Shown here: in pieces, positions 7,639-16,035 of the stretch
Numbering within the stretch: position 1 is the stretch's first letter
How the letters are laid out: each line of letters opens with the position of its first letter
Position numbers and translations under genes: made by a program
Source: an uncultured Acetatifactor sp.
GTDB taxonomy: Bacteria > Bacillota > Clostridia > Lachnospirales > Lachnospiraceae
Direction of reading: 5' to 3'
Assembly (NCBI GenBank): GCA_947625475.1
Contig: CANQOL010000030.1
Location: 1 to 42,543, forward strand
DNA: 42,543 bases
The notes under the pieces: generated by a model
Databases searched by the model: none
The model's input: the letters and a program-made list of their open reading frames with translations, nothing else
What the model was told of the DNA's origin: nothing

Positions 7639-8925
7639 TTATTCTTTCTGACAAAAACGATAAATAAATCTTTCCTTGCCAAAACAAAGTTCATCCCCTG
7701 TCTCCAGAGGACGCTTTTCATAGGGCTGCAGGCGGAGCCCGTTTTTGTATGTGCCGTTGGTAGAATTCAGATCCTCCACATAAACCTTCCCTTCCTTCTC
7801 AAGAAATTTTGCGTGGATCCGGCTCACGGAACGGTCCGTCAGGAGCAGGTCCACCTCCCCCTGCTTTTTCCCGATGATCAAAGGGAGCTTTTCCAGCCTG
7901 TAGGCTGTCTCCCCGTTTTCCCGGTAGAGTCCGCGGGATACGGCGCCGGCTGTTTCTTCTATATAAACGGTTCTCCCAAATTCGGCAGAATCCGGCCTTA
8001 CATCTCTCTCCCCGTACGCCAGTCCTTCCCCTACGGCCCTCCCCTCCGTGAGATCCCCAATCTCCTGCCGGCAGAAAAGCTGCTGCTCCAAGGGCGTCTG
8101 CTTTTTCCTGCGTCCCTCAAACAGGGAAAACATTCTGCGCCGGGGATGTGCCCCCCGGGAAGGGTCCTCCGCCGCCGCATAGCTTCCCCCTGCCCCAGGC
8201 GCATCCGGCTTTGCGCCGGCGCCGCCCCCTGATAGCGGGCCCTCTCCCGCGGAAAGAATTCTTTTCCCCGCGGGCTTTAAATCCGCGCCGGCCCCAGGCC
8301 CTTCCCGCCCTGCCGCGGCGGAAGAGTTTCCTTCCCCGGACGCTTCGGCGGCTGCCTCCCGGCCCCTGTCTTTGCCCACCGCCTTAAAGTCCTCGAAGAT
8401 CTGCCTGTGCAGATACCCTTCTCCCAGCTCCCGGTAAGCCTCATAGGCACCGTACACAAACTCTACCAGTCCCTCATCCTTGTAATCCACATGCTCTACC
8501 CAGTGGTCCAGCAGGCAGCCGAATCCGGTTTCTCCCATGTAATAAGGAACATACAGGAAAAAGAAATTCTTTTTTTCCAGATCCAGATAAATGTGTTCCG
8601 GCTCCCACAAAACGCACCGTTCCTCCAGCAGATAGCTGTCCAGTTCCTCCCGCAGCTGCTCCATGCACCAAAAAAATTCCCCCATCCACTGCCTGTCCAC
8701 GCTGCGCCGGTCAAAGAGCTGGACCAGGTTTTGGGTCGAGGTAATGTCATAATACAGATATGCCTTCCCGTCAATGTAGCGCAGGCTGCAGGGAAGAAGA
8801 AAGCGGACTTCCCCCCGGCCCAGCACCCCATACTGATAGCGCGCCTCCTTCGGTCTCTCCTCCAGCAGGATCCGTTCATAATTACAGTTGAGACTTCTCA
8901 CATATTCCGATCTCAGGATCTCCAT
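7639..8925 (-). CDS. DUF6382 / FHA-domain protein of the tad locus
   Basis: A 428-aa protein with two parts. The N-terminal ~190 residues match my memory of DUF6382 (aromatic-rich, YLYYDITS, YLDLEKKNFFFLYVPYY). A Gly/Ala-rich low-complexity linker follows, then a C-terminal forkhead-associated domain with SVSRIHAKF and DLNSTNGTYKNG, the phosphothreonine-binding signature. It is last in the pilus operon; FHA proteins with this N-terminus are typical at Firmicutes tad loci and presumably link the machine to Ser/Thr phosphorylation. The inner ATG at 8925 (GGAG 6 bases upstream, carried by an intergenic repeat) is preferred over 8937. No membrane segment is evident. Confidence 0.88.
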   Translation of the reverse strand: MEILRSEYVRSLNCNYERILLEERPKEARYQYGVLGRGEVRFLLPCSLRYIDGKAYLYYDITSTQNLVQLFDRRSVDRQWMGEFFWCMEQLREELDSYLLEERCVLWEPEHIYLDLEKKNFFFLYVPYYMGETGFGCLLDHWVEHVDYKDEGLVEFVYGAYEAYRELGEGYLHRQIFEDFKAVGKDRGREAAAEASGEGNSSAAAGREGPGAGADLKPAGKRILSAGEGPLSGGGAGAKPDAPGAGGSYAAAEDPSRGAHPRRRMFSLFEGRRKKQTPLEQQLFCRQEIGDLTEGRAVGEGLAYGERDVRPDSAEFGRTVYIEETAGAVSRGLYRENGETAYRLEKLPLIIGKKQGEVDLLLTDRSVSRIHAKFLEKEGKVYVEDLNSTNGTYKNGLRLQPYEKRPLETGDELCFGKERFIYRFCQKE

Positions 8926-8995
8926 TTTAATCTCCATTTCGGAGCGCTTTGCGCGACGGGGCGATGAAAATTTGTGGCGCTCCGGCGCAAACAGC
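8926..8995 (-). repeat. intergenic repeat, copy C
   Basis: Shares the block from TTAATCTCCATTYCGGAGCG through GCGCGACGGGGCGATGA with copy B (1968-2118). As in that copy, the minus strand ends in GGAG plus ATTAA and the ATG, so the repeat supplies the ribosome binding site. It lacks the GTGAAAAATCA hairpin. Confidence 0.75.
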
Positions 8996-9007
8996 CCTTT
9001 GAAAATG

Positions 9008-9442
9008 TCATTGCGAAAGTTTTTCTCTCAATCCGCGGCCCAGCCTTAACAGAAAGGCAGGATCCAGCACGGAAACCCGGTAAACGATCTCTTCCCCCCA
9101 GGACGTCTTAAGGGCAAAAAGCCCCGCCCCGGGCAGAGGGAATTCCCCCGCTCCCCGAACGGTAAGCGTCCCCTCCCCGGAGGAAACTGCCGGTTCCTCA
9201 GGCAAAAGCCAAAGATATGCCCCCTGCCCCGGCTCCCCGGCCTGTTCCCGCAGTCCCGTGACCGCCTCGCCGCCGCTCTCCCCGGCCGCCGCGCCCCACG
9301 CCGCCAGTCTGGCCATATTCATCTCCAGGACGCACCTGTCATACTGAAAAAACATCATCCCTATGACAAAAAGATAACATCCCAGCACAAGGGGCATGAT
9401 CAGCGCCGCCTCCACTGTGAAATACGCCTTTGCTCTCTTCAT
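9008..9442 (-). CDS. TadE-like pseudopilin (second)
   Basis: A 144-aa TadE-type minor pilin. The N-terminus (MKRAKAYFTVEAALIMPLVLG) shows the short charged leader, the conserved TVEAA segment and one long hydrophobic helix; the rest should lie outside the membrane. Members of this family are processed by the GxGD prepilin peptidase, encoded here 13 bases upstream. A GGAGAGGCGGG site precedes the ATG at 9442. The extracytoplasmic part has no cysteines or motif I can name. It is probably a minor pilin or assembly factor of the Flp pilus. Confidence 0.85.
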   Translation of the reverse strand: MKRAKAYFTVEAALIMPLVLGCYLFVIGMMFFQYDRCVLEMNMARLAAWGAAAGESGGEAVTGLREQAGEPGQGAYLWLLPEEPAVSSGEGTLTVRGAGEFPLPGAGLFALKTSWGEEIVYRVSVLDPAFLLRLGRGLREKLSQ

Positions 9443-9455
9443 CCCGCCTCTCCTC

Positions 9456-9893
9456 TCACCCGCCCCATCGCCCTATGAATGCCTGGAGCGCCATGCCCGC
9501 GGTCAAAAAAGGCAAAAAGGGGATCTTGGTTCCTCTCCGGGCCCGCCCCCGGATAAACAGCACCGCGCTGCAGACAAAGAGCATCCCCAGCGCAGGCACA
9601 GCGGCCTCCAGCGTCCGGCGAAATCCCAGCAGATTGCCCGCAAACAGAAGCGCCAGCCCATCCCCGCAGCCGATCCTTCCCCCGGAGGCGAAGGACGCCA
9701 GCAGGAATCCGATCCCGGGAAGGGCCCCTGCCACAAGCTCCCAAAATTCCTCGCCCCCCAGGCAGACTCTCACCGGCAGATAACAGAAGGAGAGCGCCAG
9801 GGCTGCCGCCAGAGGCAGAAGGGGCACTCCCTTCTCCCGAATGTCATAGATACTGAAAAAAGCCATCACTCCTGCCGCTATAATCCCAGTCAT
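9456..9893 (-). CDS. prepilin peptidase, TadV/CpaA type (A24)
   Basis: A short 145-aa aspartyl prepilin peptidase with about five hydrophobic segments. The first catalytic Asp lies in SIYDIREKGVP and the second in GCGDGLAL, the GxGD motif. There is no N-methylase domain, as usual for the TadV/CpaA branch. It should cleave the leader of the Flp pilin and the TadE-like proteins at the membrane. The ATG at 9893 overlaps the stop of the preceding TadE-like gene by ATGA, implying coupled translation, and GGGGGAG lies 5 bases upstream. Confidence 0.9.
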   Translation of the reverse strand: MTGIIAAGVMAFFSIYDIREKGVPLLPLAAALALSFCYLPVRVCLGGEEFWELVAGALPGIGFLLASFASGGRIGCGDGLALLFAGNLLGFRRTLEAAVPALGMLFVCSAVLFIRGRARRGTKIPFLPFLTAGMALQAFIGRWGG

Positions 9894-10852
9894 CTTTTCT
9901 CCCCCTCTTGATTTGCGCACTTGCCGCAGGGCCGGTACTCTGCCGCCTCACCCCAGGGAATGGCCCGGACCGTCCTCTTGAGAGAGGGACAATCCTCCCG
10001 GCTGTGGTATCTCTCTCCCCCACCGGTCAGATAGACGCACTCTCCCTCCCCCTCATAGCAGCGCTCACAGGGTTTATACTTCTTCCCCTCCGCGTTTCTG
10101 GCCGCCAACGCCTCCCGCAGGGAGAGGGATTTCACCTGGATATCCAGATACACACAGCCGCAGGTCCGATGCCACACCTCCCCATAGTCCGTCACATACA
10201 CGAAGGAGGAAGGGCTCTCCGGGGACACATCATAGCCTGTCCAGGCTCTCACAAAGCAGCGGTTTGCCAGACGCAGATAGGGGACGGGGAACAGAGTCGG
10301 GGAGGGCCGTACCTGATAGGTCACTGCAATATCCACGCACTGGTCTTCCTCCAGGTAGCTGGAAGAAAGATAGTTCAGCCCCTTCGCCCCCTTTGCCAGG
10401 GGGGAATCCTCCAGATATTCCTCCCCCAGCAGGTCCCGGACCTGTCCGTCCACATAGAGATAGGACACTCCTATATCGGGCAGAGACAGCCGGAGCGCCT
10501 CTGCGGCCGGGCCGTACAGCGCCAGCTGTCTGCCCGTGTTCCAGAGCGCCAGCTCCAGCTTCCCATGAAGCCTGAGCATTTCCACCACCGAAAACAGATG
10601 CAGGAAGAAGAACAGCAGAAGGGGCATCAAAAAGGCGGCCTCCAGGGTCATTCCCGCCGGCAGGCGGCGCCCCTTTCCACGGGTGGGCAGGGATATCCCC
10701 TCTAGGGACGTTATCATACACACACTTGGAGAAATCAAAAAGATTTGGGAGAATCTTTTAGGGGAATTTTTATCTGCCGTTGGAGAAGGCCTGTCATATT
10801 TGAAACAATTGTCATCAGTTACCGTTTTACAGCCCGTCCTTAAAGGGGACAT
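9890..10852 (-). CDS. TadE-like pilus protein with CxxC-rich C-terminus
   Basis: TadE-type protein (320 aa from ATG 10852). The pilin-like helix starts only at residue 69 (GMTLEAAFLMPLLLFFF); the extracytoplasmic part ends in a small cysteine-rich module (TCGCVYLD, KPCERC, a YHSREDCPSLKR segment, RPCGKC) resembling Ada-type or CxxC zinc-binding repeats. AGGAGG lies 9 bases before ATG 10852, right after the stop of the upstream gene, so I keep this start. The 68-residue extension is however unlike the family, and ATG 10717 is the alternative. Its stop overlaps the prepilin peptidase start. Confidence 0.82.
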   Translation of the reverse strand: MSPLRTGCKTVTDDNCFKYDRPSPTADKNSPKRFSQIFLISPSVCMITSLEGISLPTRGKGRRLPAGMTLEAAFLMPLLLFFFLHLFSVVEMLRLHGKLELALWNTGRQLALYGPAAEALRLSLPDIGVSYLYVDGQVRDLLGEEYLEDSPLAKGAKGLNYLSSSYLEEDQCVDIAVTYQVRPSPTLFPVPYLRLANRCFVRAWTGYDVSPESPSSFVYVTDYGEVWHRTCGCVYLDIQVKSLSLREALAARNAEGKKYKPCERCYEGEGECVYLTGGGERYHSREDCPSLKRTVRAIPWGEAAEYRPCGKCANQEGEKR

Positions 10853-10870
10853 CCCTGCCCACCTCCTTTC

Positions 10871-12325
10871 TTAATATGTTTTTTCTCTCTCCAGGGTGAT
10901 ACTGTATCCGAACGCGGATTCAACGGTCACCTCCGCCGTCAGGCCCACCGCGCAGCCGTCCGCCCGAAAGGCCGCGTTTCCCTCCGTGGCCCGCACATCC
11001 ATCTCCATCAGATCCAGGAAACGGCAGGTCAGCGTCTCCTGATCCTCCAGGCACAGCAGGACGCGCAGATAGTCCTCATAGCAAAGTCCCTCCGTCCGGG
11101 ACTCCTCGTCCGCATTCCCGTCAGGGGCCGACCCTTCTGTCAGGGAGGACCAGATCCCCCTAAGCCCGTAGTGCCAGCTCTCCTTCTCCTTCATCAGGGG
11201 CACTCTGCCTCCCTCCAACAGCAGCTTTACATCGTAAAGGCTTTCCAGGTAGGCCCACCCCAGGAAAATGGCGGTCTCCAGCAGGGGCTCAATCTCCGGC
11301 AGGGCAAACAGCTCCGACAAAAACTGGGCGGCCGTCCGCACCTCCTCACTCTTGACGGAATCCCCGTACAGATACAGCGTATTGGCCACCTCCCGGATGG
11401 CGCAGATCCAATCCGCCGTCCGGGATAGATTTTCCGAATCCTTTCCGCATCCGGCCAGCAGATATTCGGTCTGATACTGCAGCAGGCTCCCCTGCCTGCA
11501 CGCCCCGTAATGCCCGCTGTTCTCCAGCAGGAACTCATGATACAGGATTTCCTCCAGGGGATCCAGCTCCGCCACAGCCTCCCCGCTGCCCCGGTTCAGC
11601 TCTCCCCGGGCCGCCCGGCCGGAGAGGTACTGTCCCGTATCAATCACCTGGCCGGAGAGCGTCTCCCCCTCCCGGATCACCCACTTTAAGATCCCCTCCC
11701 GCCTCATTTCCTCTTCAAAGGCCGCCGGGCTCTTTATCCGGGTCTTTGTCCACTCCGCTTCAGAGAGCTCCCCACAGGTCTGGATCTGCTGCTCCACAGC
11801 GGCGGCCTCCGCCTCCATATTCCGCTCCAGCAGACCCTTTTCCTCCACCGTCCCGACCCAGTCCGTCACCTTCTCTATGATCTCCAGCCCCATTTTCGCC
11901 TTCATGACCTCCAGCGCCCGGCGCCGGAAGACGGCACCCTCCTGATCGGTGATCAGGGAAATGCGCCGGATGGCGGTCTGGGAGAGGGATGGCTTTAAAA
12001 GATCCCCGTAGAGAAACCCCAGGCGGCGGTCCTCACAGGATAAATTCTGTTCCAGATAATAGTCCAGGTGGGCCTGGGTGTTGTAGCAGGAGGGATAGTC
12101 CGTACCGTAGGAGGTGTCGAGGACCAGCAGCCCGTACCGGTCAAACACCTCCCGGTGATACTCCGCCAGTACGCTGTCCATCCCCAAATCCACCGCGCAC
12201 TCCGCCTCCAGTCCCATGACGCTTCGGCGGGCCCCCTCTATCAGCACCAGGCACAGAGAGAGCACCACCGCCAGCGTCAGGGACACGTAGACCGTCAGAT
12301 ATCCGGGCAGATACCGGCGCCTCAA
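10871..12325 (-). CDS. DUF5702 protein, TadG-like, of the pilus locus
   Basis: A 484-aa protein with one N-terminal transmembrane helix (LTVYVSLTLAVVLSLCLVLI) and a long soluble domain that is probably extracytoplasmic. It matches the DUF5702 family, which sits in Firmicutes tad loci in the place of TadG. No catalytic motif is visible. The reading frame stays open upstream to 12490, but that part lies over the pilin gene. I place the start at TTG 12325, which overlaps the pilin stop (TTTTGA) with AGCAGG about 9 bases upstream, so translation is probably coupled to the pilin. The start codon is the least certain part. Confidence 0.78.
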   Translation of the reverse strand: MRRRYLPGYLTVYVSLTLAVVLSLCLVLIEGARRSVMGLEAECAVDLGMDSVLAEYHREVFDRYGLLVLDTSYGTDYPSCYNTQAHLDYYLEQNLSCEDRRLGFLYGDLLKPSLSQTAIRRISLITDQEGAVFRRRALEVMKAKMGLEIIEKVTDWVGTVEEKGLLERNMEAEAAAVEQQIQTCGELSEAEWTKTRIKSPAAFEEEMRREGILKWVIREGETLSGQVIDTGQYLSGRAARGELNRGSGEAVAELDPLEEILYHEFLLENSGHYGACRQGSLLQYQTEYLLAGCGKDSENLSRTADWICAIREVANTLYLYGDSVKSEEVRTAAQFLSELFALPEIEPLLETAIFLGWAYLESLYDVKLLLEGGRVPLMKEKESWHYGLRGIWSSLTEGSAPDGNADEESRTEGLCYEDYLRVLLCLEDQETLTCRFLDLMEMDVRATEGNAAFRADGCAVGLTAEVTVESAFGYSITLEREKTY

Positions 12326-12531
12326 AACTTGTTGACCTGCTTGGTGATCTTGGAGAAAATGCTCTCCACCAGATCTGTAATCTGCGACTTGAAGATGACC
12401 ACCAGGCCGATCAGCACCACGATGATCAGGATAATCTCCACTGTGCCCATCCCCGAAGGATCCCTCAGCAGATCCCTCGTTCTCCACCACGTCAGCTGCA
12501 GTCTGTCAAATACCTTTTTCACTGTCTTCAT
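12322..12531 (-). CDS. flp: Flp-type major pilin
   Basis: A 69-aa pilin. A charged leader ends near DPSGMG, followed by TVEIILIIVVLIGLVVIF, the conserved Glu and hydrophobic stretch of Flp pilins; the C-terminal tail is short and amphipathic (QITDLVESIF). Cleavage should occur after a Gly just before the TVE segment by the TadV peptidase of this operon. RBS AGAGG lies 5 bases before ATG 12531. It sits between the two platform proteins and DUF5702. A GC-rich hairpin just upstream of its ribosome site may raise its level over its neighbours. Confidence 0.88.
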   Translation of the reverse strand: MKTVKKVFDRLQLTWWRTRDLLRDPSGMGTVEIILIIVVLIGLVVIFKSQITDLVESIFSKITKQVNKF

Positions 12532-12545
12532 TTTTACCTCTTTCC

Positions 12546-12561
12546 GGGCCGCTCCCGGCCC
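12546..12561 (-). promoter_or_regulatory. GC hairpin ahead of the pilin gene
   Basis: Stem GGGCCG/CGGCCC with a 4-base loop in the 56-base gap between the TadC-like gene and flp. It has no U-run, so it is more likely a processing or stabilising hairpin than a terminator. Confidence 0.5.
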
Positions 12562-12587
12562 TTTGTCCTGTATGGTTTTTACATGAT

Positions 12588-14018
12588 CTATACTCCGAAG
12601 GAGGAAAAGGCGGGCAGCATCACCAGGATCATGACCATCGCCAGCAGCATCACCATGGGGCCCAGCAGCTTTGTCTGGGCTTCCTCTCCCAGCTTTCTGC
12701 GCAGATGCATATTCTCCTGATTCGCCTTCTCTCCTTCCTCCCTCAGTCTCACCAGCAGCGCGCTGTTCCCCTTCTTCAGATTCTGGTTCAGCAGCGCGCA
12801 CAGCCTGGCATATTCCGGCAGCCCCGTGCGGCGGCCGAAACGCTCGTACACCAGACTCTCTGATATTCCCGCCTGCAGTTCGTTGCAGGCGCAGCGCATT
12901 TCCTCTCCCAGAGGCCCCGGCCCGGCCCGGCTGCCCCGGTCCTGATAGCCGGCCGCAATCCTGGTGAAGGCTCCCCGCACCGTCATGCCGGCCCCCAGAT
13001 AGAGGGTCAATTTCGTCAGAAGAGAAGGGTAGGCCCGCTTCATGGCAAGGGCCCGCTCCCGGGTTTTCCTGTGAAGATCCCGGTCCTTGAGCAGATACAC
13101 CGCCCCCGCTGCGGCGAGGGATAAGAGCACCACAGTCAGGCCCCTGTGCTCCCGTGCCTCCCGCCAGGCCACACTCCGTCCTGCCACCTCCCCGGGCAGG
13201 GCCACACTCTCCTGCTCCCGCCCCCGGGCCTCCGCCTCCAGGAGTGCCTGCTCCAGCGCCTCCCTAAGGCCCTCCTGCCCCTTGGCCGGCGCGGGAACCA
13301 CGTGCACCGGGAGGAAATGCTTCCACTCATATTCTCCGTAGGTTACCTTTACCGTGAGCTCCACGAAATTCTCTCCCTTCTCCCCGTTCACCTTTCCCTG
13401 CCGGCTGACGGTCTCGTAATCGCTGCTGCTCCACTCCAGTTCAAAGGGATATCCCTCCACCCAGGAGGGCAGGCTTAAGTCTGTCCAAACCTGCTCCAGG
13501 GAGGGATTGTCCCCCCGCACCAGTTCCTCCAGCTCTCCCGCCATAGACTTCTCCAGCGCCCCGGCCTCTTCATAGGTAAGCTCACGCTCAGAGAGCTCCA
13601 GCCGGAAGGTCTCCCGCTCCCCGGTGTCCAGAGACGCCTCCAGCTTTACCCGGCGGCTCCCTTCCCCCGGCTGGCGGCGCAGCAGCACCCCCTCCTGAGC
13701 AGCCTCCCGGCCGGCGGCAAGCTCCGCCGCCAGGCCCAGCAGGATGCCGCCCAGCAGGATCACCAGGACCAGGCCAATCTTTTCGGCGCAGTACTCCCGC
13801 TCCAGATCCTTCCCGGAGCCGCCGGGATGGAGACGCTCCAGATCCTGGCGGGCCCCGCGGGAGGCAAAAGGCATTCCCGCTCCTGCCGTCCTGCCAGAGA
13901 GCTTTCTATACAGATACCCTCCCATCCTCTGAAGCAGATTCCCCTGCTCCCCCCGGGAGAGAAAGGCCAAAACCAGATAGCAGGCCCCCGCAATTCCCGC
14001 CCACAGATACATTCTCAT
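12588..14018 (-). CDS. tadC: TadC-like platform protein with inserted Ig-like domain
   Basis: Type II/IV secretion F-domain protein of 476 aa, clearly longer than ordinary TadC (about 300). Helices lie at about residues 5-20 and 82-103, then about 190 non-membrane residues, a helix at 294-311, the F-domain (TKLTLYLGAGMTVRGAFTRIA to NQNLKKGNSALLVRLREEGE) and a C-terminal helix. Residues about 183-242 (PSWVEGYPFELEWSSSDYE, then VELTVKVTYGEYEWKHF) look like an atrophied bacterial Ig domain. ATG 14018 overlaps the TadB stop by ATGA and GGAGGAG sits directly ahead. With TadB it should form the inner-membrane platform driven by CpaF. Confidence 0.85.
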   Translation of the reverse strand: MRMYLWAGIAGACYLVLAFLSRGEQGNLLQRMGGYLYRKLSGRTAGAGMPFASRGARQDLERLHPGGSGKDLEREYCAEKIGLVLVILLGGILLGLAAELAAGREAAQEGVLLRRQPGEGSRRVKLEASLDTGERETFRLELSERELTYEEAGALEKSMAGELEELVRGDNPSLEQVWTDLSLPSWVEGYPFELEWSSSDYETVSRQGKVNGEKGENFVELTVKVTYGEYEWKHFLPVHVVPAPAKGQEGLREALEQALLEAEARGREQESVALPGEVAGRSVAWREAREHRGLTVVLLSLAAAGAVYLLKDRDLHRKTRERALAMKRAYPSLLTKLTLYLGAGMTVRGAFTRIAAGYQDRGSRAGPGPLGEEMRCACNELQAGISESLVYERFGRRTGLPEYARLCALLNQNLKKGNSALLVRLREEGEKANQENMHLRRKLGEEAQTKLLGPMVMLLAMVMILVMLPAFSSFGV

Positions 14019-14803
14019 TCCTCCTCCCGAAAGATTCCCGCAAAAACCCGCTCCGACAGGGCGGCGGAGGCCAGATACAGCGCCAGAGCGCCCGTCATCA
14101 CCGCCGCCCCGAGGAAATTGTGATACAGGCCGTCGAAATATCCCCTGTTTCCGGCCTCCAGATACAGCACAATCAAAAAAGGCATCACACTCATCACCCT
14201 CTGCTCCAGCTGTTTGGAGGCCAGCAGCACCCGGATCTCCTCCTCCAGCTTCCGTCTGTCCGCGATCACATGGCCGCAGACCTCTATCATCTCCGGGATA
14301 CTGCCTCCATTCCTCTTGGCGATGCCGAACACCTGGGCAAACTCCCGGACTTCTCCGCAGCCGCTCCGCTCCCCCAGGTCCCTCAGAAGTTCCTCCAGGG
14401 GCACATTGTTGCTCAGCCCCCGGCCCATGGCCCGCAGCTCCCGCTCCATGGCACTGTCCTCCCCAAACATGGTCTGCATATCCTGAATGCTCTCCAGAAA
14501 AGCGTTTTCCACCGCATAGCCGGCCCTGAGGGAGGCCGCCACGGAGAAAATGCACTCCTGGAACTGCTCCAGGAAGGCCCGTCTTCTGCGCTCCGCCAGC
14601 CGCCGGAGATTTCTGCCGGCGTACAGGGCTCCCACCGGGCACATGGGCGCCAGGGCCAGAGGGCTTCTGTAAAAGAACCAGGCGAAGAACACTGCGACCC
14701 CGGCCCCCTTCGCCAGTTCCCACAGTCCGGCCCTGCCCGCATTTTTCAGATCCTCCCTAGCTCTCCTGCCAGCGCAGGCCAGCCGCCTTAAGCTTGTAAT
14801 CAT
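14015..14803 (-). CDS. tadB: TadB-like platform protein (T2SSF)
   Basis: A 262-aa F-domain protein. Two helices lie near residues 35-55, the cytoplasmic F-domain is recognisable (FQECIFSVAASLRAGYAVENAF, FAQVFGIAKRNGGSIPEMIE), and two helices end the protein. It is the partner of the TadC-like protein in the membrane platform. It starts inside the end of the CpaF gene: the ATG at 14803 has GGAGG 8 bases upstream, giving a genuine 47-base overlap in another frame. Start and overlap are well supported. Confidence 0.88.
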   Translation of the reverse strand: MITSLRRLACAGRRAREDLKNAGRAGLWELAKGAGVAVFFAWFFYRSPLALAPMCPVGALYAGRNLRRLAERRRRAFLEQFQECIFSVAASLRAGYAVENAFLESIQDMQTMFGEDSAMERELRAMGRGLSNNVPLEELLRDLGERSGCGEVREFAQVFGIAKRNGGSIPEMIEVCGHVIADRRKLEEEIRVLLASKQLEQRVMSVMPFLIVLYLEAGNRGYFDGLYHNFLGAAVMTGALALYLASAALSERVFAGIFREEE

Positions 14804-15989
14804 GCAGCAGTCCTCCCTCCCGTCTCAGCTCCCCCAGGATATTTCCCTTTCTGTCCTCCCCGGATTCCTCAAACCGGTACAGGGTATTCAGCTGTATGCT
14901 GTCCCCCTCGCAGCCGGCGATCTCCGCCACCTCCAGGACCTTGCGGGACTTGTCCCGCAGCCTTCCCAGATGGACCAGGATGTCAATGCCCGAGGCAATC
15001 TGCCTTCGGATGGCCGTCAGAGGGATCTCCAGTCCCATCAGGATCATATTCTCAAGCCGGGAGAGCATGTCCGCGGCGCTGTTGGCATGGCCGGTGGACA
15101 TGGAGCCCTCATGGCCCGTGTTCATGGCCTGGACCATGTCCACCGCCTCCGCTCCCCGGACCTCCCCTACAATCACTCTGTCCGGCCGCATGCGCAGGCT
15201 GGCCCGGATCAGGTCCCGGATCCCGATCTCCAAACATCCCTCCACATTGCCGTTGCGGGTTTCCATCCGCACCAGATTGCTCAATCCCTGGAGCCTGAGC
15301 TCCGCGCTGTCCTCTATGGTAATCACCCGCTCGTCCTGCGGGATGAACCCGGAGAGCACATTCAGAAAGGTGGTCTTTCCGCTGCCGGTTCCCCCGCTGA
15401 TAAAGATATTGTATTTGGCCTGCACCAAAATCTGCAGAAACTGCGCCGCCTCCCGGGACACGGAGCCCCGGCGGATCAGTTCCTCCATGGTGATGGGATC
15501 GTCCGGGAACCGGCGGATGGTGACGATGGGGCCGTCCAGCGCAATGGGATTCATGACAATATTGACCCGGGAGCCGTCGGGGAGCCTGGCGTCCACAATG
15601 GGGGACGCCTCGTTCACCACCCGGTTGCAGCCCGCCACAATCTGCTGAATCACATCCTGCAGCTTCTCCCGGGACTCAAAGCCTACCTCCAGCCGGCTCA
15701 GACGTCCCTCCCGCTCCACAAAGATGCTGTGAGGGCCGTTCACCATGATCTCCGTGATCCCGGGATCCTCCACCAGGTTCTGCAGCACATCCAGCCGCCG
15801 CAGGGAGTCGAACAGATCCGTCCTGAGCCCCTGGCCCACACCCACCGGCATCAGCCACAGCTCCCGTTCCTCCAGCAGGACCTGATCGATCACATCCATG
15901 ACCTCCCCGTCCTCCATCTCGCGGCCATAGTCCAGTCTCTCCAGCACCTTCTTCCTGAGCTTCTTTTTCAGCTGCGTGTACTCCTGCAT
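14757..15989 (-). CDS. cpaF: CpaF/TadA secretion ATPase
   Basis: Cytoplasmic hexameric ATPase (410 aa) powering pilus assembly. It shows the N-terminal domain (VEDPGITEIMVNG), the CpaF signature DARLPDGSRVN, Walker A GGTGSGKTT, the Asp box IEDSAEL, Walker B-type VIVGEVRGAEAVDM, and the His box GHEGSMSTGHANS. All catalytic motifs are intact and the length is normal. The ATG at 15989 has AAGGAGG 5 bases upstream; a GTG at 16043 lies over the end of the preceding gene without a site. It follows the TadZ-like gene by 46 bases. Confidence 0.95.
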   Translation of the reverse strand: MQEYTQLKKKLRKKVLERLDYGREMEDGEVMDVIDQVLLEERELWLMPVGVGQGLRTDLFDSLRRLDVLQNLVEDPGITEIMVNGPHSIFVEREGRLSRLEVGFESREKLQDVIQQIVAGCNRVVNEASPIVDARLPDGSRVNIVMNPIALDGPIVTIRRFPDDPITMEELIRRGSVSREAAQFLQILVQAKYNIFISGGTGSGKTTFLNVLSGFIPQDERVITIEDSAELRLQGLSNLVRMETRNGNVEGCLEIGIRDLIRASLRMRPDRVIVGEVRGAEAVDMVQAMNTGHEGSMSTGHANSAADMLSRLENMILMGLEIPLTAIRRQIASGIDILVHLGRLRDKSRKVLEVAEIAGCEGDSIQLNTLYRFEESGEDRKGNILGELRREGGLLHDYKLKAAGLRWQES

Positions 15990-16035
15990 CTCTTCCTCCT
16001 TCCCGGGAACCCCTTCCGCCGGTCCCTGGGGCCTT

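Noticed and set aside
12326..12490. N-terminal extension of the DUF5702 frame over the pilin gene
   Set aside because: It lies over flp with low-quality residues; a TTG coupled to the pilin stop is more likely.
14019..14723. N-terminal extension of the TadC frame
   Set aside because: The frame stays open upstream, but it overlaps tadB in another frame and gives Gly/Arg-rich nonsense; the ATGA overlap at 14018 marks the start.
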